The notes beneath the pieces are model-generated. The model had not been told where the DNA came from, did no database searches, and worked only from the letters and a program-made list of their open reading frames with translations. A DNA stretch of 64,000 nt, taken from the NCBI GenBank assembly GCA_003242735.1, contig QGVH01000006.1, positions 1 through 64,000 on the forward strand. The letters are read 5' to 3'. Origin of the DNA: a bacterium (GTDB lineage Bacteria > Gemmatimonadota > Gemmatimonadetes > Longimicrobiales > RSA9). Positions 37,927 through 46,327 of the stretch are shown one piece after another. The stretch's first letter is position 1; each line of letters begins with the position of its first letter. Made by a program: the position numbers and the translations under genes.

Positions 37927-38931
37927 ATGCGCGCCGTCGTCATCACCGCCCCCGGCGGGCTGGAGGTGCTCGAGCTGCGGGACGTGCCGACCCCCGAGCC
38001 GGGGATCGGGCAGATCCGCGTGCGGGTGTACGCGTCCGGCCTCAACCGCGCCGACCTGCTGCAGCGTCGTGGCCGCTACCCTGCACCGCCGGGATGGCCG
38101 GAGGACATCCCGGGGCTCGAGTACGCGGGCATCGTGGACGCGGTCGGCCCCGGCGTGCGGCTCTGGAAGCCAGGGGACCGGGTGATGGGGCTGGTCGGCG
38201 GCGGCGGGTGCGCGGAGGCCGTCGTGGTGCACGAGCGGGAGGCGATCGCCGTGCCGGCGGCGCTCTCGCTGGATGAGGCCGCCGCCGTCCCCGAGGCGTT
38301 CATCACCGCGCACGACGCGTTGTTCACCCGCCTCGGGCTCGGCCCTGGCGAAGCCGTGCTGGTGCACGCGGTCGGGAGCGGCGTGGGCACGGCCGCGCTG
38401 CAGCTCGCGAAGGCCGCGGGCGCGCGCGTCGTCGGCACCTCACGACGCGCGTGGAAGCTGGAGAAGGCGACGGCGCTCGGCCTCGATCTCGGTGTGGACG
38501 CCAGCCGCGAGGACTTCGCCGAGGCTGCGCTCGCGTTCACCGGCGGAGCCGGAGTCGATGCCGTTCTCGACCTCGTCGGCGGCGCGTACCTCGCCGGCAA
38601 CCTGCGCGCGCTGGCGAGCGGCGGGCGCCTCGCGTTCGTCGGCACGGTCGCCGGCTCGCGGGCGGAGCTGGACCTGCGGGTCGTCATGACCAAGCGACTG
38701 CGTCTCGTCGGCACGACGCTGCGGGCGCGGCCTCTGGAGGAGAAGATCCAGGCGACGCGCGCGTTCGCGCACCACGCGTTGCCGCTGTTCGAGCAGCGGC
38801 GGATCCTGCCCGTGGTGGACCGCGTGCTGCCCGCAGGGGAGGTGCGGGAGGCGCACCGGCTCTTGGAAGAGGACGCGGTGTTCGGCAAGCTCGTCCTGCG
38901 CTGGGCGGAAGAGAGTCGGCCGGCGTCGTGA
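37927..38931 (+). CDS. NAD(P)H quinone oxidoreductase, zinc-independent MDR (PIG3-like)
   Basis: 334 residues from ATG 37927. It is a medium-chain reductase: the GroES-like part has MRAVVITAPGG, ASGLNRADLLQRRGRYPAPPG and IPGLEYAGIV; the Rossmann part has VLVHAVGSGVGTAALQLAKAAGARVVGTS. The catalytic and structural zinc cysteines are absent, as in the quinone oxidoreductase subgroup. NRADLLQR(R)G.Y.PPGG is the hallmark of the TIGR02824/PIG3 branch. It reduces quinones or other enones with NADPH in the cytoplasm. C-terminal DAVFGKLVLRW is also typical. Confidence 0.92.
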   Translation: MRAVVITAPGGLEVLELRDVPTPEPGIGQIRVRVYASGLNRADLLQRRGRYPAPPGWPEDIPGLEYAGIVDAVGPGVRLWKPGDRVMGLVGGGGCAEAVVVHEREAIAVPAALSLDEAAAVPEAFITAHDALFTRLGLGPGEAVLVHAVGSGVGTAALQLAKAAGARVVGTSRRAWKLEKATALGLDLGVDASREDFAEAALAFTGGAGVDAVLDLVGGAYLAGNLRALASGGRLAFVGTVAGSRAELDLRVVMTKRLRLVGTTLRARPLEEKIQATRAFAHHALPLFEQRRILPVVDRVLPAGEVREAHRLLEEDAVFGKLVLRWAEESRPAS

Positions 38932-38987
38932 CGCGCGGGCGGCGCGACGCGCCGCGCAGGACGAGCTCGCCCCATGGAAGGAGTCGC

Positions 38988-40496
38988 TCAGACCAGCCCC
39001 TTCGGCAGCAGCCCCCGCTCCTCCGCCCACTTCATCACGCCACGCACCCCGCCCTTGAACGAGTACGCCTCGTAGCCCGCACGCTGCATCTTCTCCGCGA
39101 TGTACGCCGTCTGGATGCCGTGCTGGCAGTACAGCACGTAGGTCTGGTCGCGGTCCAGCTCGTTGAACCGCTGGAGCAGGTCGTACTCGTCACGGTGCTC
39201 CGCCCCGGGCAGGTGCCATGCCCGGTACTGCGACTCCGTCCGGCAGTCGAACACGCGCGCGCCCGCCGGGATGTCCGTGGTGAACAGGTAGGGGGCGACG
39301 AGGTCCGTCGGACGCAGGGACCGGAGATCCAGCACCTTGCGCTCGGCGATCGCCCGGTCGAGCACGGAGAGGTCGAGCTTCGCCTCCTCCGCGGCGACGG
39401 CTTCCACGCGGGCAGCCGTCACGGGATGGCCCGGCGCGATGGCGCAGTACTCCTTCACCTGCTCGGACAACGCCGCGGTCCCGATCTCCTTCGCGCGAGC
39501 GATGATCTCTTCCTTGTCGAAGCCGAGCAGCGGGCGGAAGACGGGCAAGTCGGCGGCCGGCTCGATGGCGCGCAGGTTGACCAGCGTCTGGGACGAGACC
39601 TGGCCCACGGCCTCGCCCGTGACGATGGCCTGCGCGTCCAGCTCCATGCCCACCCGCGTCGCGGCGCGGTACATCAGCCGCTTGAGCACGACCTGCCAGT
39701 AGCTCGCCTTGGACTTGGCCCGCATCTCGTCCACCACCGCGCCGAACGGGATGACGTGGAGCCGCGGCCGTGTGCCGAAGCTCCAGTCGTCCGCGAGCAC
39801 CTTGGCGACCTGCACGACGGCGCGCTCGTAGGCGTCGCCGCCGAGGTTGCAGAAGACGTAGTCCAGCGCAACGCCGCGTTTGAGCAGCAGCCACGCGGCG
39901 ACGGCCGAGTCGTAGCCGCCCGAGATGAGCGCGACGGCGTTGCCCTCGACGCCCACCGGCAGCCCGCCGGCACCGGGGATCCAGTCGGTGAAGAGATACG
40001 CTTCGCCGTCGCGGACCTCGACGTAGACGGTGACGTCCGGCTCATCGAGGTCCACTTCGGCGTAGCGGTTGAGCGCGGCGCCGAGCTGGACCTGGATGTC
40101 GTGCGACGAGAACGGGTGCCGGCCGGTGCGGCGTGCACGCACGGCGAACGTCTTCCCCTGCACGCGCTCCCGGAACGCGGCTTCGCCCGCGGAGACGATC
40201 GCGTCCATGTTCGCGGGAACGACGACGTCGACGGGCGAGAGCGAGCTCACGCCGAAGACGCGCGAGAGCACGGTCTGCGCCTCGGCGGACGCCGTGCGCA
40301 CCCACACGCGCCCCCACGTGCCCTCCACGCGGAACGGCGCGCCGGTGCTGCGCAGCGCGTCCCGGATGTTGGCGAGCAGCCGGCGCTGGAAGCCGGTACG
40401 GGTGCGCCTCGACTTGATGGCCAGCTCCGCGGCGAGGCGGAGGAGGATGAGCCGCTCGGGCTCGCGGATCGTATTCGTGGTCGTCTGTTCGGTCAT
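38988..40496 (-). CDS. thiI: tRNA 4-thiouridine synthase ThiI with rhodanese domain
   Basis: 502 residues from ATG 40496; ATG 40514 is an alternative. A ferredoxin-like/THUMP N-terminal part (about 10-170) is followed by the PP-loop SGGYDS (192-197), which adenylates U8 of tRNA. KEYCAIAPGH holds Cys351, the partner cysteine, and the C-terminal rhodanese domain has LYCQHG with Cys457, the persulfide carrier; these correspond to Cys344 and Cys456 of the E. coli enzyme. It therefore makes s4U and probably supplies sulfur for the thiamine thiazole. No thi gene is nearby. Full length and catalytically intact. Confidence 0.95.
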   Translation of the reverse strand: MTEQTTTNTIREPERLILLRLAAELAIKSRRTRTGFQRRLLANIRDALRSTGAPFRVEGTWGRVWVRTASAEAQTVLSRVFGVSSLSPVDVVVPANMDAIVSAGEAAFRERVQGKTFAVRARRTGRHPFSSHDIQVQLGAALNRYAEVDLDEPDVTVYVEVRDGEAYLFTDWIPGAGGLPVGVEGNAVALISGGYDSAVAAWLLLKRGVALDYVFCNLGGDAYERAVVQVAKVLADDWSFGTRPRLHVIPFGAVVDEMRAKSKASYWQVVLKRLMYRAATRVGMELDAQAIVTGEAVGQVSSQTLVNLRAIEPAADLPVFRPLLGFDKEEIIARAKEIGTAALSEQVKEYCAIAPGHPVTAARVEAVAAEEAKLDLSVLDRAIAERKVLDLRSLRPTDLVAPYLFTTDIPAGARVFDCRTESQYRAWHLPGAEHRDEYDLLQRFNELDRDQTYVLYCQHGIQTAYIAEKMQRAGYEAYSFKGGVRGVMKWAEERGLLPKGLV

Positions 40497-40754
40497 GGAT
40501 GCGAAGGTAGTCATGTGGAGGGAGGGAGGGAAGGGCGTGCGCGCGGGGATCGGCCGACGGTTGCGTTGCGCCCGCCACCGGGGCAGTGGGAGAGGCAGGT
40601 GGCGGACACCCAAGCGGCGCAGCGTGGGGGACTCCGTCACCCCCATCGTTCCGCATGCTCGCTCCCCTCGACTCTGCCCGCCGATCCCGCTACTGTGCAG
40701 TCGGCCGGTGCTCGAAGCCCGGCCAGACTGCTGTCCCCCGCCGGAGCACGCCCG

Positions 40755-41378
40755 ATGACGCCCTCGACAGCCCGCGGTGCGGCCCTCTGCCTCCTGCTGC
40801 TGTGCACCATCCAGGCGCCGGCCGGCGCGCAGCTCACACCGCGACCGCTGCCGCCAGACCTCGCGTTTTCCGGCGCTGCCGGCGCCGCCGCAGCCGACAC
40901 CGCGTCCGCGGACGCATTGGGCGCCGTCGGTGAGCGGGCCGGCGATCACGCGGGAACCGGACGGCCTGACGCGTCGGAAGCGGCCAGGCTCCTCGGCGAA
41001 ACGGCGTTCGGCGCCGTCGGCTCGCTGGTCGGCGGCTCCATCGGCGCGTTCGCCGCGGCGGCCACGTTCGACGTCGCGTGCGACGACGGCAGGTGGTCCT
41101 GCGCGACCGGCACGTTCCTGGTGTTCGCCGGTCTCGGGATCGGCAGCACGTTGGGCTCGGGGCTCATGGCCCGCCTCGGCAACCACGCGTTCGGCGGACG
41201 GTCCTCACTGCGCGGCAGCCTGATCGGCGGATTGGCCGGCATGGCCGTGGGGGGAGCCATCGCGGGCTGGATGCTGTCCGACCCGGGCGTGGACGATGGC
41301 CCCGCGGTCGTGGTGTACACGGTCGCCCAGGGGGCCCTGGCTACGGCCGGCGGCCGGTTGTTCCAGCGAGACCGGTGA
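40755..41378 (+). CDS. Exported hypothetical protein with glycine-zipper-like membrane segments
   Basis: 207 residues from ATG 40755. A signal peptide (GAALCLLLLCTIQAPAGA) is followed by an Ala/Asp-rich linker and then TAFGAVGSLVGGSIGAFAAAATFDVACDDGRWSCATG, a pair of cysteines that may form a disulfide. Two more small-residue helices follow (FLVFAGLGIGSTLGSGLMARLG and GSLIGGLAGMAVGGAIAGWML). The GxxxG spacing suggests packed membrane helices or an outer-membrane-associated protein. I do not recognise a family. A hairpin at 41497-41528 follows. Confidence 0.65.
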   Translation: MTPSTARGAALCLLLLCTIQAPAGAQLTPRPLPPDLAFSGAAGAAAADTASADALGAVGERAGDHAGTGRPDASEAARLLGETAFGAVGSLVGGSIGAFAAAATFDVACDDGRWSCATGTFLVFAGLGIGSTLGSGLMARLGNHAFGGRSSLRGSLIGGLAGMAVGGAIAGWMLSDPGVDDGPAVVVYTVAQGALATAGGRLFQRDR

Positions 41379-41496
41379 CGCCGCCGTTGCGGCACCGACA
41401 GCGTGCAGCTCGTGCGCTCCCAAGGGCGCTGGTGGATCGCGGGAATCGCGTGGGACGTCGAGACGCCGGGGAATCCGAGGGGCACCGCCAACACGA

Positions 41497-41528
41497 ACGG
41501 AGGCGGGAACACAGTCTCCCGCCTCCGT
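41497..41528. terminator. Terminator-like hairpin between convergent genes
   Basis: A 12-bp perfect stem (41497-41508 with 41517-41528) and an 8-nt loop lie between genes ending at 41378 (+) and 41601 (-). There is no long T-run on either side, so termination may rest on stem strength. Confidence 0.6.
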
Positions 41529-41600
41529 CCACGTTCGAGTCGTCCGGCTCCCGCCGGGTGCATGAACGCACCGCGGCGGCAACCGCGACGCCACGGCGCC

Positions 41601-42272
41601 TCAGATCGCGCCGACCTCGCGCTTCAGCGCATCGCTCGCGTAGATCGCCACCTCGACGCGCCGGTTCTGCTGCCGGCCCCACTCGTCATCGTTGGATGCG
41701 ACCGGCTCGAGCTCGCCGCGGCCGATCGCGACGATGCGGTCCCGCGAGACGCCCTGCGCGATGAGGAACTCCGCGGCCGCGCGGGCACGCCGCTCGGACA
41801 GACGCTGGTTGTACTCCTCAGAGCCGACCGAGTCCGTGTGGCCGACCAGCAGTACGCTCGTCTTGTCGAACTCCTGGAGGCTGCGCGCCAGGTTGGCGAG
41901 GTTGGTGCGCGCCTCGGGCCGGAGCTCCGCCGAGTCGAAGTCGAACAGGATCCCGCTGTCGAACGTCACCAGGATCCCTTCGCCCACCCGCTCGACCTTC
42001 GCGTTGGGCAAGCTCTTCGCGAGACGCTCGGCCTGCTGGTCCATTCGCCGGCCGATGAGCGCGCCTGCCGTGCCGCCGACGGCGGCGCCGAGGATGGCGC
42101 CCCGCGCCGTCGAGCCCGTGGCCTTGCCAACGGCCGCGCCGGCCGCGGCACCGGCGCCGGCACCGATCACCGCCCCTTTGGCCGTGTTGCTCCACGCACA
42201 ACCACCCAACGTGCCGCTGCCGACCGCCGCGAGCGCGACCCATGCCAGGTTCCTTCGCATGTTCCGCGTCAT
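41601..42272 (-). CDS. OmpA-family lipoprotein with glycine-zipper domain
   Basis: 223 residues from ATG 42272; Met5 is an alternative start. GTLGGC is the lipobox. A glycine zipper ([21 protein letters not shown], then GAILGAAVGGTAGALIG) is followed by the OmpA C-terminal domain, with VTFDSGILFDFDSAELRPEA, GHTDSVGSEEYNQRLSERRA and the final QNRRVEVAI. The Asp and Arg of this domain bind diaminopimelate, tethering the outer membrane to peptidoglycan. The architecture matches YiaD-type lipoproteins. The mature protein should sit on the outer membrane. Confidence 0.93.
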   Translation of the reverse strand: MTRNMRRNLAWVALAAVGSGTLGGCAWSNTAKGAVIGAGAGAAAGAAVGKATGSTARGAILGAAVGGTAGALIGRRMDQQAERLAKSLPNAKVERVGEGILVTFDSGILFDFDSAELRPEARTNLANLARSLQEFDKTSVLLVGHTDSVGSEEYNQRLSERRARAAAEFLIAQGVSRDRIVAIGRGELEPVASNDDEWGRQQNRRVEVAIYASDALKREVGAI

Positions 42273-42569
42273 CGCCGAGCCTCCATTGGCTTTGGGGGAC
42301 GAGCCCCGTCAGGACTACCGCGGCCGGTCCCCGAGGCAACACCGGTACCGCATCGGGCGGCCGCGCCTAAAACGTGGTGAAATCCTTTCGGTGAGACAAC
42401 TCTCTTGCGCGGGGCGCGAGGGCACCCCGCGCCCCGACGCGGTCAGGAGAGAACACCGGTCCGTCCGCGTCGGGGGACACCGCGCCGTCGGCCGGCGCGC
42501 CCGGCGCGTCGGCGAGCGCGACCGCGCCCTGCGCTGGCCCCGCCGCCAGGAACACGGTATTCTGCCGCC

Positions 42570-42914
42570 ATGACCGAGTTCAGTGCCCGTGTCTACGACC
42601 TCGTACGACGCATCCCGCCGGGCAAGGTCGTGAGCTACGGCGCGGTGGCCGCCATGCTGGGGCGACCCCGGGCGGCCCGCGCCGTCGGCACGGCCCTCGC
42701 CGCTCTGCCGGATGGCACCGATGTGCCGTGGTGGCGCGTGATCAGCGCGACGGGCGAGATCTCGATCCGCCGGACCGATCACCTGCCCGCGCGGCAGCGC
42801 GCCCTGCTCCGGGCCGAGGGGGTCCGCTTCGGCCGGCGCGGCCGCGTGGACTGGCGGCGCTACGGCTGGAGCCCCGAGGAGCCGGACGCAGGCGAAGGCG
42901 CGGGCCCGGGCTGA
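42570..42914 (+). CDS. Alkyltransferase-like (ATL) DNA-binding protein, MGMT family
   Basis: 114 residues from ATG 42570. FSARVYDLVRRIPPGKVVSYGAVAAMLGRPRAARAVGTAL is the helix-turn-helix part of O6-alkylguanine-DNA alkyltransferases, with the arginine finger in RAARAVG. The catalytic PCHR motif reads PWWR (residues 53-56), so the acceptor Cys is replaced by Trp. This is the mark of ATL proteins, which bind O6-alkylguanine lesions and hand them to nucleotide excision repair. The Trp in the usual His position is also a change from the PWHR seen in E. coli. Cytoplasmic. Confidence 0.9.
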   Translation: MTEFSARVYDLVRRIPPGKVVSYGAVAAMLGRPRAARAVGTALAALPDGTDVPWWRVISATGEISIRRTDHLPARQRALLRAEGVRFGRRGRVDWRRYGWSPEEPDAGEGAGPG

Positions 42915-42965
42915 GCAGGGCTCGGCCGCGCCGGCCCCGCTCCTTCGGATCCGGCAGAGGCGAGA

Positions 42966-43766
42966 CTACCGCCGCGCAGTGACCGCCGCGCCCGCGACCG
43001 ACGCGGCCAGCGAGAGCAGCGCGACGAGCAGCGTGACCCACAGGGCCGTGGACAGGGTGCCGGCCACCTGCGTGGCGACCTGCGGCGCCTGCTGCTGGGC
43101 CCGCTGCACCTGCTGCCCGATCTGCACCCCCGTCTGCCTCAGCTCTTCCACCGTCGCCTGCGCCTCCTGCTGCGACAGGCCACGGCGCTGGAGCAGGCTG
43201 ATCACGTCCTGCTCGGACGTCGGCACACCGCCCGGCTGCTGCACGGCCGCCGCGCCGACCCGCCCGGCCGTGCCGATCACGCCGGAGATCGTCTGGCCAG
43301 CCACGCCGAACACGCCGCCCAGCAGCGTGCCGAGCCCCGTCGTCACCGCGTAAGTCGTGAGCAGCATGGACAGGCCCCAGACCAGCACGCCGTGGAGCAT
43401 CCCGTCCCCGCGCGTGATCCGGCCGGCCATGTAGCCGGCGACCAGGCCGCCGACAAACAACGAGATCAGGGCCGAAAGCCCTGCCCAGATCGCGGCGCCC
43501 GTGCCGAGGCCGCCCACACCTCCGCCCGTCGTCAGGTCGATCGCGCCGAGCCCGATCGCCAGCCCGAGCAGCGTCAGGATCATCTGGACCACCATGGCGA
43601 CGATGAAGCCCGCAAGAACCGCGCCCCAGTGCATCCGCCAGCCGCGCGCGCGCGCGAATTCGGTCTCGCGCTCTTCCCGCGGCTCGAACCTGTAAACGGG
43701 CGCACGCTCCCGGCGCCCCGGCCCGGGCTCCGGCTCGAAACGCGCCCGCTCCTCGTGCGCTGCCAT
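42966..43766 (-). CDS. Integral membrane protein of unknown function
   Basis: 266 residues from ATG 43766. A charged N-terminal region (about 45 residues, Arg/Glu-rich) precedes MHWGAVLAGFIVAMVVQMILTLLGLAIGLGAIDL, ISLFVGGLVAGYMAGRITRGDGMLHGVLVWGLSMLLTTYAV and a closing helix ALWVTLLVALLSLAASVAGAAV. Between them lies a soluble loop with QDVISLLQRRGLSQQEAQATVEEL, a helical pair. At least four membrane helices are expected. The G-x-L-H-G-v-l-v-W segment resembles a family of bacterial membrane proteins of unknown function. No neighbour explains it. Confidence 0.75.
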   Translation of the reverse strand: MAAHEERARFEPEPGPGRRERAPVYRFEPREERETEFARARGWRMHWGAVLAGFIVAMVVQMILTLLGLAIGLGAIDLTTGGGVGGLGTGAAIWAGLSALISLFVGGLVAGYMAGRITRGDGMLHGVLVWGLSMLLTTYAVTTGLGTLLGGVFGVAGQTISGVIGTAGRVGAAAVQQPGGVPTSEQDVISLLQRRGLSQQEAQATVEELRQTGVQIGQQVQRAQQQAPQVATQVAGTLSTALWVTLLVALLSLAASVAGAAVTARR

Positions 43767-43945
43767 CTACTGCTCCTTGCGAACGGACATCCCCACCTCA
43801 CATCACAACCCGGCGATCCGAATCACCGGGCCGCAAGGAGTGTACCGAACGGTGGTCCGGGGGCCGACGAGCCGCGCAGCGGCGCGATCATTCCGCACCG
43901 CGCCGCGGGCGCTCCGGAGCCGCCGCAGCCCACGCGAGGCATGGC

Positions 43946-44380
43946 ATGGAACAGGAGATCCACGAAACGATTTCGTTCGTCATCCGGCGACCCGACGACC
44001 CCACCGTGATCCTCACCGTCCTGCGCCCGCCGGACGACGCCGACCTGCCGGATGCCTGGGGGCTCCCCGCCGGCCGCGTGCGGCCAGGGGAGAGCTGGGA
44101 AGACGCCGTGCGCCGCGCAGGGAGGGAGAAACTCGGCGTCGAGCTCGAGGTGGGCCGCGAGCTGAACCGGGGCAGCACCCCTCGCCCCGGCTACCTCCTC
44201 GAGATGCGCCTCTACGAGGCGACCATCACCCGGGGCGAGCCGCGGGTGCCCCAGCGGGCCGACGGCTCGACCCAGTACCGCGCCTGGCGCTGGGCCCGTG
44301 CCGAGACGCTCCGGCCCGCCGCGGAGCGCGGCTCCCTCTGCTGCCGCCTCTGCCTCGAGGTCACACCTTCCGGATCCTGA
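43946..44380 (+). CDS. Nudix-fold protein with degenerate Nudix box
   Basis: 144 residues from ATG 43946. The fold is supported by FVIRRPDDPTVILTVLRPPDD, WGLPAGRVRPGESWEDAVRRAG and EMRLYEATITRG. In the Nudix box (Gx5Ex7REUxEExGU) the first Gly and Glu are kept, but the REUxEE core reads RAGREK, losing two of the three metal-binding glutamates. It may therefore be a poor hydrolase or a ligand-binding member. A run of cysteines near the C-terminus (SLCCRLC) could bind metal. Cytoplasmic; the substrate is unknown. Confidence 0.75.
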   Translation: MEQEIHETISFVIRRPDDPTVILTVLRPPDDADLPDAWGLPAGRVRPGESWEDAVRRAGREKLGVELEVGRELNRGSTPRPGYLLEMRLYEATITRGEPRVPQRADGSTQYRAWRWARAETLRPAAERGSLCCRLCLEVTPSGS

Positions 44381-44457
44381 CCCGGGCGGTCCGGCCGGGG
44401 GCTGCGAGGCGGGCCGGGGGCCGCCGCCACCCCGCCCGCGCCTGGAGTCCGCGGGGC

Positions 44458-44487
44458 TTGCGCGCCGTGGAGCCGGGGCACTATAGT
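44458..44487 (+). promoter_or_regulatory. Sigma70-type promoter before the small gene at 44624
   Basis: TTGCGC (44458-44463) and TATAGT (44482-44487) are separated by 18 bases. The -10 matches at five of six positions, and it is overlapped at its last base by the palindrome at 44487-44503. Confidence 0.6.
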
Positions 44488-44503
44488 TGAGAACGAGTCT
44501 CAA
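44487..44503. promoter_or_regulatory. Palindromic operator overlapping the promoter
   Basis: TTGAGA-ACGAG-TCTCAA is a 6-5-6 perfect inverted repeat placed across the -10/+1 region, where a bound repressor would block transcription. Its outline resembles GAGAATnATTCTC variants of Fur-family boxes, but two inner positions differ, so the regulator is not assigned. Confidence 0.6.
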
Positions 44504-44623
44504 GGTCAAACTGGCCTGGCGAGGCACTGCTCTCCTGCGACAGGCGGGCCGCGGCGCGGCGGGTGCCGCGGCCCGGGGGCAAGGCGGGCGGCAGGCCGGT
44601 CCGTGCACCAGGAGCTAGGCGAG

Positions 44624-44968
44624 ATGGAGCAGTGGAAGGAGATCGTCGGGCGCCTCCCGACGGAATGGCTCGAGAACTACGTCGCGGCGTTCGAGGCGGG
44701 CCGCGTGCAGAAGCATCCGCAGGCGCGGTTCGTGAACGACCGCGGTGAATGCTGCATCGTGGGCGCGCTCGCGGGCGCGGCGAGCGCGGAGGCGTTCGCC
44801 GGCTCGCCGCTGTGGCGGCTGTTCCTGGGGAGCGATCTGGAAACGCTGTCGCGGCGGTTCGAGGCGGCGCGGCTGACGGGCCAGGAGTTCTACGAGGAGG
44901 CGCTGATGGTCTTGGCGGCCCGGGCCGCCGGTGCGGCGGAGGCGGTGGAGGCCCCCGCCGCGGCCTGA
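44624..44968 (+). CDS. Small conserved-looking protein of unknown function
   Basis: 114 residues from ATG 44624 (AGGAGCTAGGCGAG upstream); GTG 44603 would add seven. WLENYVAAFEAGRVQKHPQARFVNDRGECCIVGALAGAAS is the most distinctive part, with adjacent cysteines in RGECCIVGALAG. The rest is helical (LETLSRRFEAARLTGQEFYEEALMVLAARA), ending in an Ala tail. No signal or membrane span is seen. The clear promoter and operator make it a real, regulated gene. The paired Cys and Fur-like box would suit metal or redox response, but that is speculative. Confidence 0.7.
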   Translation: MEQWKEIVGRLPTEWLENYVAAFEAGRVQKHPQARFVNDRGECCIVGALAGAASAEAFAGSPLWRLFLGSDLETLSRRFEAARLTGQEFYEEALMVLAARAAGAAEAVEAPAAA

Positions 44969-45046
44969 CACGCCGCTCCACGGGCCGGAAGGCGACGCGA
45001 CGGCCGGGACGAGACCTCGTCCCGGCCGTTCTGCATCCGGGCGGCC

Positions 45047-46132
45047 TCAGGCCTCCAGCGTGGCGGCGCGGATGGAGAGGATCCGGGGCAGGAACCCGGC
45101 GATGAGGTGCCAGGACTCGCCGCGGTCGGCGCTGCAGAAGACGTGGCCGCCGGAGGTGCGGAAGTAGACGCCGCAGGGCTGCAGCTCGTCGTTGTCCATC
45201 GCGTCCCGGAGGATGGAGACGTAGGCGTTCTCCTGGGGCAGTCCCGTGGTGAGCGGTTGCCAGGTCGCGCCGGCGTCCGTGGTCCGGTAGACGCGGAGCG
45301 CGCCGCCGACCACGGTGCGCATGTGGCTCGACTCCTCCGGGATGACGAACGCAGTGTCGGGGTCCGCGGGGTCCAGCGCGAGCGCGTAGCCGAACCCGCT
45401 CGGCAGGCCGGCGCCGATGTCGGTCCACGTCTTGCCGCGGTCGTCGGAACGGTACACGCCGCAGTGGTTCTGCTGGTACAGCCGGTCCGGCATGGCGGGG
45501 TGCAACCGTAGCCGGTGCACGCACTGCCCGGCCTCGGGCGTGGTTCGGGGCAGGAAGTCCGCACGCGTTCCGCGGTTGATCGCCGTCCACGACGCGCCGC
45601 CATCGTCCGAGCGGTAGGCGCCGCCGGCGGACACGGCCGCGTAGATGCGCGCCGGCGTGCGCGGGTCCACGGCGACCGAGTGCATGGCGAGCGCGCCGCC
45701 TGCGGGCTGCCAGGTCTTCGCCGTCGGATGCTCGTTGAGCGCGGCCACCGGTTCCCACGTCTCGCCCCGGTCGCGGCTGACGAACAGGCCCGCGGGCTCG
45801 ATGCCGGCGTACAGTGTGTCCGGCTCGGAGGGGTGTCCCGGCGCGAGGTGCCAGATCGCCTTCAGCCCGCGCTCGTCCGCGTGGTGCGGCGCGTGTTCGA
45901 GCACACGCCACGTCTCGCCGCGGTCGTCGCTCCGTTGGATGTGCGCGCCCCAGACGGGGTGGTTCGTCGCGGCCCAGGCGGTGCGGCCGTCCCGCGGGTC
46001 GATCCATGCGTGGTAGACCTCGCGACCTTCCAGAAGCGGCCGTGAGAGGGTCCAGCGGCGGCGCTGCGCATCCGACCGTGCAATGAACAGCCCCCGCTTG
46101 GTGCCGATCATGAGAACGACGTGGCGTGGCAT
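45047..46132 (-). CDS. BNR/sialidase-like beta-propeller protein
   Basis: 361 residues from ATG 46132 ([16 protein letters not shown]). At least five Asp-box/BNR repeats (SxDxGxTW) are visible: [43 protein letters not shown] and SADRGESW. They mark a six-bladed propeller like sialidases and photosystem assembly factor YCF48. There is no signal peptide, and the sialidase catalytic arginines are not evident. Proteins of this exact type (IGTxxGLF...) are widespread and often annotated as exo-alpha-sialidase without proof. Role unknown, possibly carbohydrate or protein binding. Confidence 0.88.
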   Translation of the reverse strand: MPRHVVLMIGTKRGLFIARSDAQRRRWTLSRPLLEGREVYHAWIDPRDGRTAWAATNHPVWGAHIQRSDDRGETWRVLEHAPHHADERGLKAIWHLAPGHPSEPDTLYAGIEPAGLFVSRDRGETWEPVAALNEHPTAKTWQPAGGALAMHSVAVDPRTPARIYAAVSAGGAYRSDDGGASWTAINRGTRADFLPRTTPEAGQCVHRLRLHPAMPDRLYQQNHCGVYRSDDRGKTWTDIGAGLPSGFGYALALDPADPDTAFVIPEESSHMRTVVGGALRVYRTTDAGATWQPLTTGLPQENAYVSILRDAMDNDELQPCGVYFRTSGGHVFCSADRGESWHLIAGFLPRILSIRAATLEA

Positions 46133-46167
46133 GCGGCTGAAGGTAGAGCGGGGGGAGGTTGCGGCAA

Positions 46168-46255
46168 GAGCCGTCCGTGGATGCGTGGACGACGGCCCGG
46201 TGCACAACCAGCGGCGCGCGGTCGCTCGAGCCGTCCGCGCACGTGTGGACGACGG
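46168..46255. repeat. 60-bp direct repeat containing an inverted repeat
   Basis: GAGCCGTCCG...GTGGACGACGG occurs at 46168-46195 and again at 46228-46255, exactly 60 bp apart, with three or four changes in the middle. Each copy carries CGTCC and GGACG arms ten bases apart, able to form a hairpin. It lies in the 195-bp spacer between the SDR stop and the BNR start. Confidence 0.65.
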
Positions 46256-46327
46256 AGCGGCCACGCCGGCAACGCGTCTCGCGCCGTCGCCGGGCGAGCC
46301 ACGTCGGCCACACGCACCCGCCACTGC

